From contig NZ_CP023696.1 of NCBI RefSeq assembly GCF_008704425.1, positions 5,310,501 through 5,374,500 of the forward strand: 64,000 nt of DNA, read 5' to 3'. Positions 9,301-17,166 of the stretch are shown in pieces. The position numbers were made by a program, and so were the translations under genes. Every line of letters starts with the position of its first letter. The first letter of the stretch is position 1. Origin of the DNA: Streptomyces fradiae ATCC 10745 = DSM 40063 (GTDB taxonomy: Bacteria > Actinomycetota > Actinomycetes > Streptomycetales > Streptomycetaceae). Under the pieces are notes generated by a model. It worked only from the letters and a program-made list of their open reading frames with translations, searched no databases and was not told the origin of the DNA.

Positions 9301-9792
9301 GCGCAGCTCCTCCAGGCGGGCGGCGGCGCGGCTGGCGAACCCCGTGCCGGCGAACTCGGGCAGGGCCGCCCCGCGCCAGAGCGACAGGGCCTCCCGCAGC
9401 ACGGGAACGGCCTGCTCGGGGTCGCCCGCGCGCAGCAGCCGACGGCCCTTCGCGGCGAGCCGTTCGAACTGGTGGGCGTCCACGTCGGCGGGCCCGACGG
9501 TCAGGGTGTAGCCGCCGGGCCCGGAGATGACGCCGGCGTCGTCGTGGCCCGCCTGGCCGAGGGTGCGCCGGGCCCGGGAGACCAGCCGGTGCAGTGCGTT
9601 GACCCCGCCCGCGGCCGGCGGCTCGTCCTCCCACAGGTCGGTGATGAGCGTGCTGGTGGGGACGAGCTCCGCGGGGTTGAGAGCGAGCCGGGCGATGAGC
9701 AGACCGACGCGGCGGCCGCCCGGCGGTATCGGCCGCCCGTCACGGGCGCGCAGTCCGAGTGGACCCAGAAGCAGTAGACGCACGGTCGCCAC
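6376..9792 (-). CDS. AfsR/SARP-type regulator with NB-ARC-like ATPase and TPR region
   Basis: A 1,138-residue regulator. Residues 1-95 form an OmpR-like winged-helix domain, residues about 100-245 a bacterial transcriptional activation domain (BTAD). A 110-residue Ala/Pro/Gly linker contains imperfect P-A-G-K-P-G-L repeats (DNA 8787-8851). Then comes a STAND/NB-ARC-like ATPase with P-loop G-P-G-G-V-G-K-T near residue 367 and LLVLDNCEHL as Walker B, and an all-alpha TPR-like C-terminus. The architecture matches AfsR, which activates secondary metabolism in Streptomyces after integrating ATP and kinase signals. The start is GTG 9792; GTG 9783 is possible. Given its place it may activate the peptide cluster at the left edge or the adjacent drug exporter. 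Confidence 0.92.
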   Translation of the reverse strand: MATVRLLLLGPLGLRARDGRPIPPGGRRVGLLIARLALNPAELVPTSTLITDLWEDEPPAAGGVNALHRLVSRARRTLGQAGHDDAGVISGPGGYTLTVGPADVDAHQFERLAAKGRRLLRAGDPEQAVPVLREALSLWRGAALPEFAGTGFASRAAARLEELRLAAVEDHVEARLDLGGAPELLAELYGLTATHPLRERATGLLMRALQLSGSPAEALAAYERLRAALSDALGAVPSAELRRIHAEALSDGARRGPGRAPGGRPAAAPGRDSGPGTAARAPAPASLPASAPASAPVSPPASLPASGQPAGTVLPAAKPGQPAGKPGLPAGKPGLPSPITRFVGRAGELQRVAASLRGSRLVTLYGPGGVGKTRLATEFASRADAGTADLVCLVELVGLGSGDDLPDTVARALGLPGTPLLEQPRPRRSRFDQLTAFLSARRVLLVLDNCEHLITEVSRFAAELLAACPRLLLLATSREPLMITGEALCRVGPLRLPASEAEAGHSTAVELFCDRAALVRPGFALTPANTAQVVEICRKLDGLPLAIELAAARLRSMSVQQITDRLDDRFRLLTVGNSTSASRHRTLRATMDWSWELLTEPERALARRLSAAGNGVTEDAAAAVGAGAGLTVDDVPYVLSSLVDKSLLHLWEVEGGEMRYRMPETTRAYCAERLAEAGERESAEAACTRHFLALAERAAERLRGADQPRWIARLDADHGNVLLALRRAVDGEDVDTAVRLGLAMSWYWVMRGHYTEATIRCAELLRFGARVPQGAAALFTVLRLLLPAPAGHDRDDEGRDRGIAEAARRARDGDAMSEHPLLALLEPKCWLLLGEHEEMERSARRACAHPDPWARASGRAALGFAAETAGDVGAGERHLRAALESFRELGDQWSTGQLTCMLSRFTSLRGDAEGALALLHEARGAIEAVGSADAVAQIRIRLGIEQLRSGEHDAAEVSFRHALRGPRRTMPECEVLVAAGLAELATRRKQPSIAAERLDRALRLLDEAVFDKEFLRVEVLRRSAALELSRGPEGVAAARDAATEALRLAVPLNDMWVLATVAEVLATVTFHEDLPVRAARLLGTATALRGLADQGSPEVRALSAELTARLGEAGFHRSRAEGERLSPEAAVRELEAAV

Positions 9793-9833
9793 TCTCTTGG
9801 CACATCTCCTGGAGAATCCTCACGATCATCATG

Positions 9834-10832
9834 TCATGCGACCAGCTCTTTGGCCTCGCTTCCGACCTCACGCCGCTCCGCGCAGTCACGGCACCACGAC
9901 CGGGCCGGCTCGGGCGGCGAGTTCAGCATCAGCGCGCCCAGCGCGGTCACCTCGTGGCGCACACTGCCGCCGTTCCGCGTCGTGGAGACCAGCCCCGAGC
10001 TGCGCAGCACCGAGGTGTGCTCGCTCGCCGTGGTCGCCGAGATGCTCAGGGCGGCACTCAGCTCGCTCGTCGACTGCGGGCGGGTCAGCCGCTCCAGCAC
10101 CGCGGCCCGGGTCCGACCGAGCAGCTGGGGCAGCGGCTTCGCGGGCCGCTGGGTGTCCTTGACCAGTGCCGTGGAGGCCAGGCCGTGCGGGCACACCGGG
10201 AACACCATGATGGGCACCGGCCGCACGGGCGGACGGTCGGCCGGGGCCCGGTCGGAGGGCCGCTCCGGCCACCTGTAGAGCCTTGGGGTGCCGCTGAGGA
10301 ACGCCGACGGCACCAGCTTCAGGCCCTGGCCGTCGAGGCGGACCGCGCGGTCGGTGCCGTCGTCGACGCTCAGCGTGCCCGCCTCCCACTTGGCGTTGCA
10401 CTGGAGCCGTTCGAGCGTCGCCGCCAGCCCGAGCCGGGCGACCATGTCCGAATAGCAGTGACGGGTCTCGTCCAGCATCTCCCGGATGCTCGTCCGGTAC
10501 GGCGCCACGCACGCCTTCTGGAACTCGCCCAGAGCGCCCAGCGCCCGCCGTAACTCCTCCGGAGCCGCCGCGTCCCGCTCCGGGGCCGGCCGGGACAGCA
10601 GGAACGGCAGCAGGTCATCCCGCAGTTGCAGCGCCCGCTGGAGTCCGAGCAGGCGGAAGGGATGCGCCGCCACCCAGGCCCGTGCGTGCGAGACCCACCG
10701 GCCCACGCCCCTGCTCTGCTGCCCCAGGCGTTCCAGGTGACCGAGTGCGAACAGTGCCTCTGCCCCAAGGCGGGCCATGGGCGCCATATGGGTTCTGGCG
10801 ATGTCCTCGTGAGTGAAGTGCACGGTCAGCAC
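9834..10832 (-). CDS. Winged-helix (ArsR-like) transcriptional regulator
   Basis: A 332-residue protein with a long alpha-rich N-terminal region and a winged helix near residues 240-310 (TRAAVLERLTRPQSTSELSA, then TTASEHTSVLRSSGLV and the wing). The order, sensor first and DNA-binding domain last, is that of a Streptomyces ArsR-like family commonly found beside transporter and antibiotic genes. A C-x-x-C pair near the C-terminus (W-C-R-D-C) could be incidental. The start is a GTG preceded by GGAGG six bases upstream, which fixes it well. It lies 54 bp after the drug-export permease on the same strand and 41 bp before the AfsR-like gene, so it is probably cotranscribed with the exporter and may control it. 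The inducer is unknown. Confidence 0.85.
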   Translation of the reverse strand: MLTVHFTHEDIARTHMAPMARLGAEALFALGHLERLGQQSRGVGRWVSHARAWVAAHPFRLLGLQRALQLRDDLLPFLLSRPAPERDAAAPEELRRALGALGEFQKACVAPYRTSIREMLDETRHCYSDMVARLGLAATLERLQCNAKWEAGTLSVDDGTDRAVRLDGQGLKLVPSAFLSGTPRLYRWPERPSDRAPADRPPVRPVPIMVFPVCPHGLASTALVKDTQRPAKPLPQLLGRTRAAVLERLTRPQSTSELSAALSISATTASEHTSVLRSSGLVSTTRNGGSVRHEVTALGALMLNSPPEPARSWCRDCAERREVGSEAKELVA

Positions 10833-10886
10833 GCATGTCCTCCTGCCCTGCGTCCGTCGGCCTACGGGTACCCGGCCGGGACGAAC

Positions 10887-11686
10887 TCATCTTGTCCGAC
10901 GGGCGTATGTGCGTACGGCCAGAGGGAAGAGTACGGCGAACAGCACCGCCATCCAGATGAGACTCGTCATCACGGGCCCCGAGGCCTCCCCGCCGAGCGT
11001 CAACGCCCGCGTCGCGTCCACGAAGTGGCTGACCGGATTGACACCGACCCACCACCGGAGCCAGTCCGGCATGGTGTCCGGCGAAGCGAAGATGTTGCTG
11101 CCGAAGGTCAGCGGGAGCACCAGGGCCATGGTGATGCCCGGCACCGCCTGCGGGCTCTTCGCGGCCATGCCGATCAGCACGGACAGCCAGCACATGGTGA
11201 GGCCGAAGCCGATCGTCAGCACCATCGCGAGCAGCACCTCGACCGGGCCCGTCCTGACCCGGAAGCCCATCGCGAAGGCGAGCGCCAGCAGGACGACCAG
11301 CGCCAGGGCGTAGCGCACCACGTCGCCGATGACGGCGCCGACCAGCGGGGCGGAGCGCGCGATGGGCAGGCTCCGGAAGCGGTCGAACACCCCCTTCACG
11401 ACGTCGGTGTTCAGGGCGAGCCCGGTGCCCGCGCTGGCGTACAGGATGATCTGCACCATCAGGCCGGGCACGAGCGGCTGGAGGTACGCCTGCCAGTCAC
11501 CGGCGATCTCGCCGCCGAACAGCAGCGCGAAGACCACGAGGAACAGCACCGGCTGGATGATCGTGTCGACCAGCGTGGCCGGGGAGCGCACGATGTAGCG
11601 GATGTTCCGGGCGGCGAGGGTGAGGCCGTGCCGGAAACCGCGCACCGGGCCGATGCGCGGGGACGCGGCCGGATCGACGACGGCAC

Positions 11687-11690
<4 letters not shown>
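10887..11690 (-). CDS. ABC-2 type permease (DrrB-like drug exporter)
   Basis: A 267-residue integral membrane protein with six hydrophobic segments and an N-terminal amphipathic stretch, as in DrrB/NodJ permeases (Q-P-V-L-F-L-V-V-F-A-L-L-F-G-G, then P-L-T-F-G-S-N-I-F and V-N-P-V-S-H-F). It forms the channel of an exporter with the ATPase encoded just upstream. Its ATG overlaps that gene's stop in an ATGA, which settles the start. Such pairs give self-resistance to hydrophobic antibiotics (daunorubicin in the type case). The substrate here is not known. Confidence 0.93.
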
Positions 11691-12673
<983 letters not shown>

Positions 12674-12748
12674 GGGAGCCTCCCTGGTCCGCGATGGATC
12701 GTCCAGGGCGGCCCTGACAACGAGCCCACAACCCGCTGACAGCCTTCC

Positions 12749-12780
12749 GGCGGCCAGGCGGCCAGGCGGCCAGGCGGCCA
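12749..12780. repeat. 8-bp tandem repeat, four perfect copies
   Basis: GGCGGCCA is repeated four times without error and followed by a degenerate fifth unit (GACGGCCG). It is intergenic, immediately upstream of the drug-exporter operon and next to the terminator hairpin. Confidence 0.85.
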
Positions 12781-12788
12781 GACGGCCG

Positions 12789-12820
12789 AGCCCTGCCGTC
12801 CGACAGGGACCGGCAGGGCT
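12789..12820 (-). terminator. Terminator hairpin behind the first XRE-DUF397 pair
   Basis: AGCCCTGCCG (12789-12798) pairs with CGGCAGGGCT (12811-12820) around a 12-nt loop, 19 bp beyond the DUF397 stop. An almost identical arm pair (AGCCCTGC/GCAGGGCT) lies behind the second copy of the module at 42217-42248, showing that the terminator travels with the gene pair. Confidence 0.75.
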
Positions 12821-12838
12821 CTCGCGTGCGTACGATCG

Positions 12839-13021
12839 TCAGGCCTCCCCGACGAACCCCGCCCACGCTTCACGTGACACACGTACGACCGGACCGGCCA
12901 CGGCCTTGGAATCCCGGATGTGCACGGTGCCCGCACCGGCCGCGACCTCGACGCACTGGCCACCTTCGGTGTCGCTGTAGCTGCTCTTGAACCAGGTGAG
13001 TTCGGACTCAATGGCGTTCAT
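12839..13021 (-). CDS. DUF397 protein (first copy)
   Basis: A 60-residue protein of the DUF397 family: L-T-W-F-K-S-S-Y-S near residue 10, then G-G-Q-C-V-E-V-A, then V-H-I-R-D-S-K and a C-terminal W-A-G-F. In Streptomyces these small acidic proteins are almost always encoded with an XRE/DUF5753 regulator and probably bind it; BldB/WhiJ-like systems are the studied relatives. The ATG overlaps the stop of the upstream regulator in an ATGA. It is about 75% identical by eye to the second copy at 42268-42465. Confidence 0.95.
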   Translation of the reverse strand: MNAIESELTWFKSSYSDTEGGQCVEVAAGAGTVHIRDSKAVAGPVVRVSREAWAGFVGEA

Positions 13022-13941
13022 AGCTCTCCCAGCAACCTTTCGATGAACTGCGAGGACTCTCGCGGACTGAGAGCCTGGGATCGGATGATCCCATAGCGCG
13101 CGGCGGCGAGAGCCGACTGTTCGGGGTCGGCCTCCAGTGTGCTGATGGCGTGCGCCTCGGAGTAGACGAACTTCCTGCCGTCCTTCCGAGTGACGACGGT
13201 GAACGGCCCGTTCACGCCCGCGTTGTCCTCGCAGTCGAGCGGCATGACCTGGATCTCGACGTTGCGCTTCTGCCCGATCAACAGGAGGTGTTCCAACTGA
13301 CCGCGTAGTACGTCCCTGCTGCCGTAGCGCTGCCGCAACACCGCCTCGGTCATCACGAACCCCAGCAGTGGCGCGGGCTGTCGGTCGAAGATGTCCTGCC
13401 GGGCCAGTCGTGCGGTCACCCGCTGATCGATGGTCTCCTGCGCCAGGGGTGGACGCCTCATGGCAAGCAAGGCGCGCATGTACTCCTCGGTCTGGAGCAG
13501 ACCGTTGATGATGAGCGCGTCATACATGAGCAGCTCGATGGCCTCCTTCTCCAGCTTCGCCATCCCCTGGAAGCGAGCCGGATACTGCGCCCGCTCCACC
13601 TGCTCCTTCCACAGAGCCAGCAGCCCGCCCGCCCCCAGCACCTCGTCCGCCTGCTCGATCGTCCTGGGCGACGGGATCCTCCGCCCCTGCTCGAACGACG
13701 CGACCGTGGACGCCGAGTACCCGATCCGCCGCCCGAACTCCTCACGCTCCAGGCCCGCCCGCATCCGCAGCGTCTTCATGCTCTGCCCGAACGCGGTGAC
13801 GACCCCCTGCCCGGACTTGTCCGCTCCGGACCGCGCACCCGCCGTGCCGTCGCTCTCCCCGTCCCCGTTGTCCCCGAAGCTCACCGCCACCTCTTCGCCG
13901 GCCTCCACGATCCCCGCCTCCACGCTCGTGCCCTCGGTCAC
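13018..13941 (-). CDS. XRE-family regulator with DUF5753 (first copy)
   Basis: A 307-residue regulator. After a ~50-residue acidic leader, an XRE helix-turn-helix follows (LEREEFGRRIGYSASTVASF). The rest is the DUF5753 ligand/partner domain (LQTEEYMRALLAMRRPP, LRGQLEHLLLIGQKRNVEIQV, SPRESSQFIERLLGEL). The start is GTG 13941, eight bases after GGAGG and aligned with the start of the paralogue at 43331; the adjacent GTG 13944 is an alternative. It forms an ATGA-coupled pair with the DUF397 gene. The related WhiJ regulator of S. coelicolor represses development until relieved by a DUF397 partner; a similar role is inferred here. Confidence 0.94.
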   Translation of the reverse strand: MTEGTSVEAGIVEAGEEVAVSFGDNGDGESDGTAGARSGADKSGQGVVTAFGQSMKTLRMRAGLEREEFGRRIGYSASTVASFEQGRRIPSPRTIEQADEVLGAGGLLALWKEQVERAQYPARFQGMAKLEKEAIELLMYDALIINGLLQTEEYMRALLAMRRPPLAQETIDQRVTARLARQDIFDRQPAPLLGFVMTEAVLRQRYGSRDVLRGQLEHLLLIGQKRNVEIQVMPLDCEDNAGVNGPFTVVTRKDGRKFVYSEAHAISTLEADPEQSALAAARYGIIRSQALSPRESSQFIERLLGEL

Positions 13942-14086
13942 CACTACCGCCTCCCTGGACCAACGCCCGCCCCGCGGCGCCGTCACGCCGTGTGCCTCGT
14001 ACCGCCGCCGACAGCGCGCGTACAACCGGTCCGCGTCGGTGCGTCACCACTGGTCACGCTACGCGACCGGCGACACCGTGGGCGGC

Positions 14087-14626
14087 ATGACGAACCAGCC
14101 CGGTGCTCCCGCCCGGACCTCCCAAGCGGCACGTCCCGCGCAGGAATCGGCCGTGCCCCACGCACCCCTCGACCGCACGTTCGCGGTGCGCTTCACCTCC
14201 ACCCCGCGCGGCGCCCGCCTCGCCCGCAGGCTCGCCGCGCACCGGCTCGACGACTGGGGCGTCCCGTACGACTCGCGCCGGCACGAGGCGATCGTGCTGG
14301 TGCTCGCCGAGCTGACCGCCAACGCGGTGCGGCACGGCCGCGTCCCCGGCCGCGACTTCCACCTCGCCCTCCAGGTGGTCGCCCACGGCCGGACCGTCCG
14401 GATCGAGGTCACCGACACCCGCGCCGAACGGGTGCCGCCCCGCCCCGGCGCCCTCCGTGTGCCCGGCGCCGAGGACACCGGCGGCCGAGGGCTGCTCCTG
14501 GTCGCCGCACTCGCCTCCCGCTGGGGCTGGCACCCCCGGCCCGACGGTGGTCCGGGCAAGACGGTCTGGGCCGAGTGCGCATTGACCGAAGAGTCTTCAT
14601 GTACATCTGCTACATTTATGACATGA
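14087..14626 (+). CDS. ATP-binding regulatory protein (HATPase_c_2, anti-sigma-like kinase)
   Basis: A 179-residue protein with a GHKL ATP-binding fold of the SpoIIAB/RsbW type: N-box LAELTANAVRHGRVPG, G1 box VTDTRAERVPP, G2 box G-G-R-G-L-L-L-V and a final G-K-T-V-W-A. Streptomyces genomes carry many such stand-alone ATPases; members of the family phosphorylate anti-anti-sigma factors or partner with DUF397/XRE modules. It is divergent from the XRE-DUF397 pair, the classical triple arrangement. ATG 14087 is chosen because similarity begins soon after it; the Shine-Dalgarno is weak. Its stop overlaps the antitoxin start in an ATGA. Confidence 0.88.
   Translation: MTNQPGAPARTSQAARPAQESAVPHAPLDRTFAVRFTSTPRGARLARRLAAHRLDDWGVPYDSRRHEAIVLVLAELTANAVRHGRVPGRDFHLALQVVAHGRTVRIEVTDTRAERVPPRPGALRVPGAEDTGGRGLLLVAALASRWGWHPRPDGGPGKTVWAECALTEESSCTSATFMT
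14598..14625 (+). promoter_or_regulatory. AT-rich element at the toxin-antitoxin start
   Basis: An unusually AT-rich stretch for this genome. It contains the perfect 8-bp palindrome ATGTACAT (14599-14606), a second TACAT at 14611-14615, and an outer inverted pair CATGT (14598-14602)/ACATG (14621-14625). Placement just at the antitoxin ATG fits an autoregulatory operator or internal promoter. No well-spaced -35/-10 pair could be defined. Confidence 0.35.
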
Positions 14627-14904
14627 GTGAGCCGATCGTCGAATCAATGGCCGAGGTCCGCAGTCACCTGGCCGACGTCATCGACCGTGCCCGCCGGGAG
14701 GAGACTCCGACGATCATCACCCGGCGCGGCAAGCAGGAAGCCGTCGTGATCGACATCGAGGAGTACCAGCGGCTGCGCCGTCTCGCCGAGGACGCCGAGG
14801 AGGCATGGCTCAACCGGCTGGCCGACGAGGCCGAGTCGGAGGGCACGCGAGGGTCGGTCTCGCTCGAAGAGATGGCCGCCCTCCTTCGTACCGATCAGGG
14901 CTGA
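14623..14904 (+). CDS. Type II antitoxin, Phd/YefM family
   Basis: A 93-residue protein with the Phd/YefM N-terminal DNA-binding fold: V-E-S-M-A-E-V-R-S-H-L-A-D-V-I-D-R-A, then P-T-I-I-T-R-R-G-K-Q-E-A-V-V-I, then EEYQRLRR. The C-terminal third is acidic and presumably disordered until it wraps the toxin. The ATG overlaps the stop of the upstream ATPase gene. The toxin gene follows after three bases, the normal antitoxin-first order. Members repress their own promoter and neutralise a RelE/ParE-type toxin. Confidence 0.92.
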   Translation: MSEPIVESMAEVRSHLADVIDRARREETPTIITRRGKQEAVVIDIEEYQRLRRLAEDAEEAWLNRLADEAESEGTRGSVSLEEMAALLRTDQG

Positions 14905-14907
14905 ACC

Positions 14908-15189
14908 GTGGGGTACGTCACGCGCTTCACGCCCCACGCGCAGCGCGACATGCTCAAGGTCCCGCGCCCGGACGCCCTGCGCATCCTGTACCGCCTCGCC
15001 GAGTTGCAGAAGGCCATCGACGGAGGCGACACCACGGCGTTCGACATCAAAGCCCTGCGGAGCCACCATGCCCGATGGCGGCTCAGGGTCGGTGACTACC
15101 GCGTCGTCTACACCGTCGAGGACGGCCAGTTGATCGTGTGGGTCCTGGCCGTTGGTAACCGGCGCGAGGTCTACCGGCAGATTCCCTGA
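14908..15189 (+). CDS. RelE/ParE-family toxin
   Basis: A 93-residue basic protein with the RelE superfamily pattern: F-T-P-H-A-Q-R-D-M-L near the N-terminus, IKALRSHHARWRLRVGDYRV in the middle and V-L-A-V-G-N-R-R-E-V-Y-R at the end. RelE enzymes cleave mRNA on the ribosome; ParE relatives poison gyrase. The W-R-L-R-V-G-D-Y-R-V-V-Y-T core and C-terminal R-R-E-V-Y fit the RelE branch better. It starts with GTG three bases after the antitoxin stop. Key residues appear intact, so the pair is probably functional. Confidence 0.92.
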   Translation: MGYVTRFTPHAQRDMLKVPRPDALRILYRLAELQKAIDGGDTTAFDIKALRSHHARWRLRVGDYRVVYTVEDGQLIVWVLAVGNRREVYRQIP

Positions 15190-15266
15190 GCCCGCCGTCG
15201 GGTCATGTGGAACCCAGGGCCACTGTCCGTGCCCGGCCGTGGAGCGGAGCGTGATCAGTCCCGGCG

Positions 15267-15623
15267 GTGACGGGTGCCGGGACACGGGTACGCATCGGGA
15301 TCATGCACCGATTCAAGGGCCTGGAGTTCCAGCGCGTCTTCCTCACCTCCATCGGCGAGGGCCAGGTACCGCACCAACGCGTCGAGCGGTACCGGCTCAC
15401 GAACCCGGACCGCTACCGCCAGAAGAAACAGCGCGCCCGCTCCCTGGTGTTCGTCGCGGCCACCCGCGCACGTGACGAGCTGATCGTCACCTGGAGCGGC
15501 GAGGCCAGCAGATTCCTCCCCGAGCACGCCGACGACACCGCACACCGGGCCACGGATCTGCTGGGGAACGACGGCCCGCCGTCGGGCTCGTCGTCGGCTC
15601 CGTCCGCCTCCTCCGCCACCTGA
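15267..15623 (+). pseudogene. UvrD/PcrA-like helicase C-terminal remnant
   Basis: An isolated 118-codon frame that contains only the last motifs of a superfamily-1 helicase: M-H-R-F-K-G-L-E-F (motif V region) and V-F-V-A-A-T-R-A-R-D-E-L (motif VI), followed by a low-complexity Ser/Pro/Ala tail. Full UvrD/PcrA proteins are 650-800 residues; the ATP-binding motifs Ia-IV are absent upstream. It directly follows the toxin-antitoxin pair and precedes a P450 gene, so it probably marks a deletion or an old integration scar. Residual expression as a short protein is conceivable but unlikely to be catalytic. Confidence 0.75.
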
Positions 15624-15746
15624 GCGCGCCGACTGCGCGGCGCTGAGGCGGTACGTCATTCAACTTCGGCCAGGAACGGGCTGTTTAAGCCACCGGAAGA
15701 TCAATAACCTGTCTCCCGAGTGCAGGAACCTACTTCGAGGAGTCCC

Positions 15747-16982
15747 GTGTCCGCCGCCCCGCAGCTTCCTGACATCCTTTCGCCCGAGTTCGCCGCGGAT
15801 CCCTACCCCGCGTACGCGGTCATGCGGGAGAAAGAGCCCCTGATCTGGCACGAGGCCACCAAGAGCTACATCGTCTCCCGCTACGAGGACGTCGAGCGGA
15901 TCTTCAAGGACATGCGGTCCGAGTTCACCACGGACAACTACAACTGGCAGGTGGAGCCGGTACACGGCAAGACGATCCTGCAGCTCAGCGGGCGCGAGCA
16001 CGCGGTGCGCCGGGCCCTCGTGGCGCCCGCCTTCCGCGGCCGCGACCTCCAGGAGAAGTTCCTGCCGGTCATCGAGCGCAACTCCCGCGAGCTCATCGAC
16101 ACCTTCCGCGCCTCCGGGTCCGCGGACATCGTCAGCGACTACGCGACCCGGTTCCCGGTCAACGTCATCGCCGACATGCTGGGGCTCGACAAGGCCGACC
16201 ACGCCCGCTTCCACGGCTGGTACACGGCCGTCATCGCCTTCCTGGGCAACCTCTCCGGCGACCCCGAGGTGACCGCGGCGGGGGAGCGCACCCGCGTCGA
16301 GTTCGCCGAGTACATGATCCCGATCATCCAGGAGCGGCGCGAGAACCTCGGCGACGACCTGCTGTCGACGCTGTGCGCCGCCGAGGTGGACGGCGTCCGC
16401 ATGAGCGACGAGGACATCAAGGCGTTCTGCAGCCTGCTGCTCGCCGCCGGCGGGGAGACCACGGACAAGGCGATCGCCAGCATCCTGGCGAACCTGCTGA
16501 CGCACCCCGAGCAGCTGGCGGCGGTCCGCGAGGACCGGAGCCTGATACCGGCGGCCTTCGCCGAGACCCTGCGCTACACCCCCCCGGTCCACATGATCAT
16601 GCGCCAGTCGGCCGTGGACGTGGAGGTCAGCGGCGGCACCATCCCGGCCGGAGCGACCGTGACCTGCCTGATCGGCGCCGCCAACCGGGACGAGCGGCGC
16701 TTCCGCGAGCCCGACCGCTTCGACATCTTCCGCGACGACCTCACCACGACGTCGGCGTTCACCGCCGCCGCCGACCACCTCGCCTTCGCGCTCGGCCGGC
16801 ACTTCTGCGTCGGCGCGCTGCTGGCCAAGGCCGAGGTGGAGATCGGGATGAACCAACTGCTGGACGCCATGCCCGACCTCCGTCTCGCCGACGGCTTCGA
16901 CCCGGTCGAGGAGGGCGTGTTCACCCGAGGCCCGCAGTCGCTGCCGGTGCGCTTCACACCGGTCACGTCGGCCGGCGCCTGA
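15747..16982 (+). CDS. Cytochrome P450, canonical motifs
   Basis: A 411-residue soluble bacterial P450. It has the I-helix acid-threonine pair in L-A-A-G-G-E-T-T-D, the ExxR motif in E-T-L-R, and the heme-thiolate region F-A-L-G-R-H-F-C-V-G with Cys354 as axial ligand. All parts for oxygen activation are present. I start it at GTG 15747, seven bases or fewer after GAGGAG; GTG 15720 is in frame but less well placed. It converges on the conservon operon, whose own P450 lacks ExxR. In other genomes a CYP154-type P450 accompanies CYP157 in conservons, so this gene may be that partner moved to the opposite strand; that link is inferred. Electron-transfer partners are not encoded nearby. Confidence 0.93.
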   Translation: MSAAPQLPDILSPEFAADPYPAYAVMREKEPLIWHEATKSYIVSRYEDVERIFKDMRSEFTTDNYNWQVEPVHGKTILQLSGREHAVRRALVAPAFRGRDLQEKFLPVIERNSRELIDTFRASGSADIVSDYATRFPVNVIADMLGLDKADHARFHGWYTAVIAFLGNLSGDPEVTAAGERTRVEFAEYMIPIIQERRENLGDDLLSTLCAAEVDGVRMSDEDIKAFCSLLLAAGGETTDKAIASILANLLTHPEQLAAVREDRSLIPAAFAETLRYTPPVHMIMRQSAVDVEVSGGTIPAGATVTCLIGAANRDERRFREPDRFDIFRDDLTTTSAFTAAADHLAFALGRHFCVGALLAKAEVEIGMNQLLDAMPDLRLADGFDPVEEGVFTRGPQSLPVRFTPVTSAGA

Positions 16983-17120
16983 CCACCGCCCCGGTCGGCC
17001 GCGCCGCCGGCGGAACCGCCGGTACCGGCGGGGTCGCCGGTCCGGCGGGTCCGGCGGTACTGCCGGTCCGGCGGGGCTCACGCTCCCGCCGGACCCGCGG
17101 CACGGCGACCGCCCGCCGAC

Positions 17121-17160
17121 CGGGTGCGGGTCGGGTGCGGGCCGGGTGCGGTCGGGTGCC
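17121..17160. repeat. 11-bp direct repeats in a convergent intergenic gap
   Basis: CGGGTGCGGG-type units (10-11 bp) occur four times, ending just before the stop of the convergent P450. The whole 184-bp gap 16983-17166 is G/C-only low-complexity DNA (GGTCCGGCGG repeats). It may form structure that ends transcription from both sides, but no clean hairpin is visible. Confidence 0.6.
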
Positions 17161-17166
17161 GAGCGG

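Noticed and set aside
14582..14616. TTGACC...TACATT as a promoter for the toxin-antitoxin pair
   Set aside because: Spacing between the hexamers is about 23 bp, too long for a standard promoter.
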